This document shows positions 63,016-64,000 of a stretch of DNA of 64,000 bases, piece after piece. The translations under genes were made by a program, and so were the position numbers. Source of the DNA: Paracoccaceae bacterium (GTDB lineage Bacteria; Pseudomonadota; Alphaproteobacteria; Rhodobacterales; Rhodobacteraceae). Each line of letters begins with the position of its first letter. Within the stretch, counting starts at the first letter, position 1. Below the pieces are notes generated by a model. It searched no databases, was not told the DNA's origin, and saw nothing but the letters and a program-made list of their open reading frames with translations. The DNA lies in assembly GCA_020425125.1 (NCBI GenBank), contig JAGQRV010000008.1, positions 1 through 64,000 of the forward strand. The letters run 5' to 3'.

Positions 63016-63449
63016 GGCAGCTGTCCCCTTCGCGCCGGCGGCCCCTCCACCGGACGAATTTCACATTCGGGGCTGTATGCCGCATGAGAGGTCCAGCCCC
63101 GTGTGCGATCGGGCACATTTCAAACAAAAAATCCCACCGTGAAGGGTATTTGACACGACGCGCGCGGTTCCTTGCTCAATTCCTGGTCGCATGCCCCCGG
63201 CCACCTCAACTGAGGCGGGAATCTTCCATCCGGACGTCACGTGATCCTGGTCCGGCCCCGGCCCCGGCGCGCCGATCCGGCATCCGCCGCCGCCCGATTC
63301 GCGCTCCGAAGCCGCCGCATTACGCTTGCGGTCAAAAGATCCGGCGGTGATTCGCGATCACGCTCAGCGGTTTCGCAGCGAACGGGCGCCCATTGCCGCC
63401 GCCGCGCCCTGCCCATAGATGACGCCCGTGGCAGAGCATGGAGGGCACG
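63016..63449 (+). other. 434-base intergenic region before ettA
   Basis: No convincing protein or RNA gene is visible. The left part, near 63110-63155, is AT-rich by local standards (CAAACAAAAAATCC) and may hold the promoter of the minus-strand hypothetical gene. A TTGACA at 63150-63155 on the plus strand lacks a matching -10 element. The right part is very GC-rich. Confidence 0.45.
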
Positions 63450-64000
63450 ATGGCAGCGTATCAGTACGTCTATCACATGGACGGGGTGTCGAAGACCTAT
63501 CCCGGCGGCAAGAAGTGCTTCGAGAACATCCGCCTTTCCTTCCTGCCCGGCGTCAAGATCGGCGTCGTCGGCGTCAACGGCGCCGGAAAGTCCACCCTGC
63601 TCCGGATCATGGCCGGACTGGACAAGGATTTCACCGGCGAGGCCTGGGCGGCGGAGGGGGCCCGCGTCGGCTACCTGCCGCAGGAGCCCGAGCTTGACCC
63701 CGCGCTCGACGTGCGCGGCAACGTCATGCTTGGCGTCGCCGCGAAACAGGCCAAGCTCGACCGGTTCAACGAACTGGCGATGAACTATTCCGACGAGACC
63801 GCCGACGAGATGGCCGCGCTGCAGGACCAGATCGACAGCGAGAACCTGTGGGATCTCGACGCCCAGATCGACGTCGCGATGGAGGCGCTGCGCTGCCCGC
63901 CCGACGAGGCCGACGTCGCCACCCTCTCGGGCGGCGAAAAGCGCCGCGTCGCGCTCTGCAAGCTGCTGCTCGAAGCCCCCGACATGCTGCTGCTGGACGA
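63450..64000 (+). CDS. ettA: Energy-dependent translational throttle protein EttA, 3' end cut off by window edge
   Basis: EttA is an ABC-F ATPase that binds the ribosomal E site and gates translation by ATP/ADP level. The visible 183 residues start MAAYQYVYHMDGVSKTYPGG, then show Walker A GVNGAGKST, GYLPQEPELDP and the arm domain with many acidic residues. The ABC signature LSGGEKRRVALC and the beginning of Walker B (PDMLLLD) close the visible part. The second ABC domain lies outside. GGAGGGCACG precedes the ATG at 63450. Confidence 0.95.
   Translation, partial: MAAYQYVYHMDGVSKTYPGGKKCFENIRLSFLPGVKIGVVGVNGAGKSTLLRIMAGLDKDFTGEAWAAEGARVGYLPQEPELDPALDVRGNVMLGVAAKQAKLDRFNELAMNYSDETADEMAALQDQIDSENLWDLDAQIDVAMEALRCPPDEADVATLSGGEKRRVALCKLLLEAPDMLLLD

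Noticed and set aside
63150..63178. Sigma-70 promoter with TTGACA at 63150-63155
   Set aside because: No acceptable -10 element lies 16-18 bases downstream, and it is about 300 bases from ettA.

Overview
The window is high-GC, densely packed alphaproteobacterial chromosome, most likely from a member of the Rhodobacterales (Roseobacter/Rhodobacter group). Signs of this are the cell-cycle pair ctrA-sciP, LpxI instead of LpxH, a class I lysyl-tRNA synthetase, the double-length dCTP deaminase, the envelope operon running from pyrH to lpxB, and the DUF177-rpmF-plsX-fabH-ihfA-merR-tRNA-Pro order. No insertion sequence, phage, integrase, plasmid gene or CRISPR array is visible. The region reads as vertically inherited core genome with a few accessory blocks.

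1-15 kb: ctrA (cut by the left edge) and sciP lie on the minus strand, mnmA is divergent, and then a minus-strand envelope operon is transcribed pyrH > frr > uppS > cdsA > dxr > rseP > bamA > skp-like > fabZ > lpxA > lpxI > lpxB. It covers UMP supply, ribosome recycling, isoprenoid carrier and CDP-diacylglycerol synthesis, outer-membrane protein assembly and lipid A synthesis. lpxD, often found in such clusters, is absent. A cysteine-rich small reading frame sits between pyrH and the divergent miaA.

15-31 kb: miaA with a cupin-domain gene, an orphan Tat-type peptide-binding protein, a monooxygenase-fold protein, ABC-F protein Uup, OlsB, MsrB and BamE. These are followed by the lipid/ribosome group DUF177-rpmF-plsX-fabH, ihfA, a MerR-type regulator with a repetitive acidic tail, tRNA-Pro(GGG) and dCTP deaminase. 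Two tandem paralogous small secreted proteins of unknown function lie downstream of the terminator that ends fabD-fabG-acpP.

31-40 kb: a cytochrome b561-YceI fusion convergent with a free YceI protein, the rpsF-rpsR-rplI operon with a clear promoter and terminator, a LivJ-like binding protein beside an AEC permease, a CLC-type chloride/proton antiporter and trigger factor.

40-48 kb: the most interesting block. A compact minus-strand operon carries aldehyde dehydrogenase > M19 dipeptidase > BCCT transporter > uncharacterised 559-residue protein > DUF3726 protein > RidA. It is divided from a divergent LysR regulator by a short intergenic region with a LysR-type inverted repeat. It looks like an inducible catabolic pathway for a quaternary ammonium (betaine-like) compound with at least two enzymes of unknown chemistry.

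48-64 kb: a secreted helical protein, a GT8-GT2 glycosyltransferase pair, a second monooxygenase-fold protein, an outer-membrane protein preceded by a full CtrA box, a HugZ-like protein, lysS, TerB, DacB, NadD, gamma-glutamyltransferase, an aldo/keto reductase, a Crp/Fnr regulator that also has a CtrA-like box, an unrecognised 389-residue protein, and the 5' part of ettA cut by the right edge.
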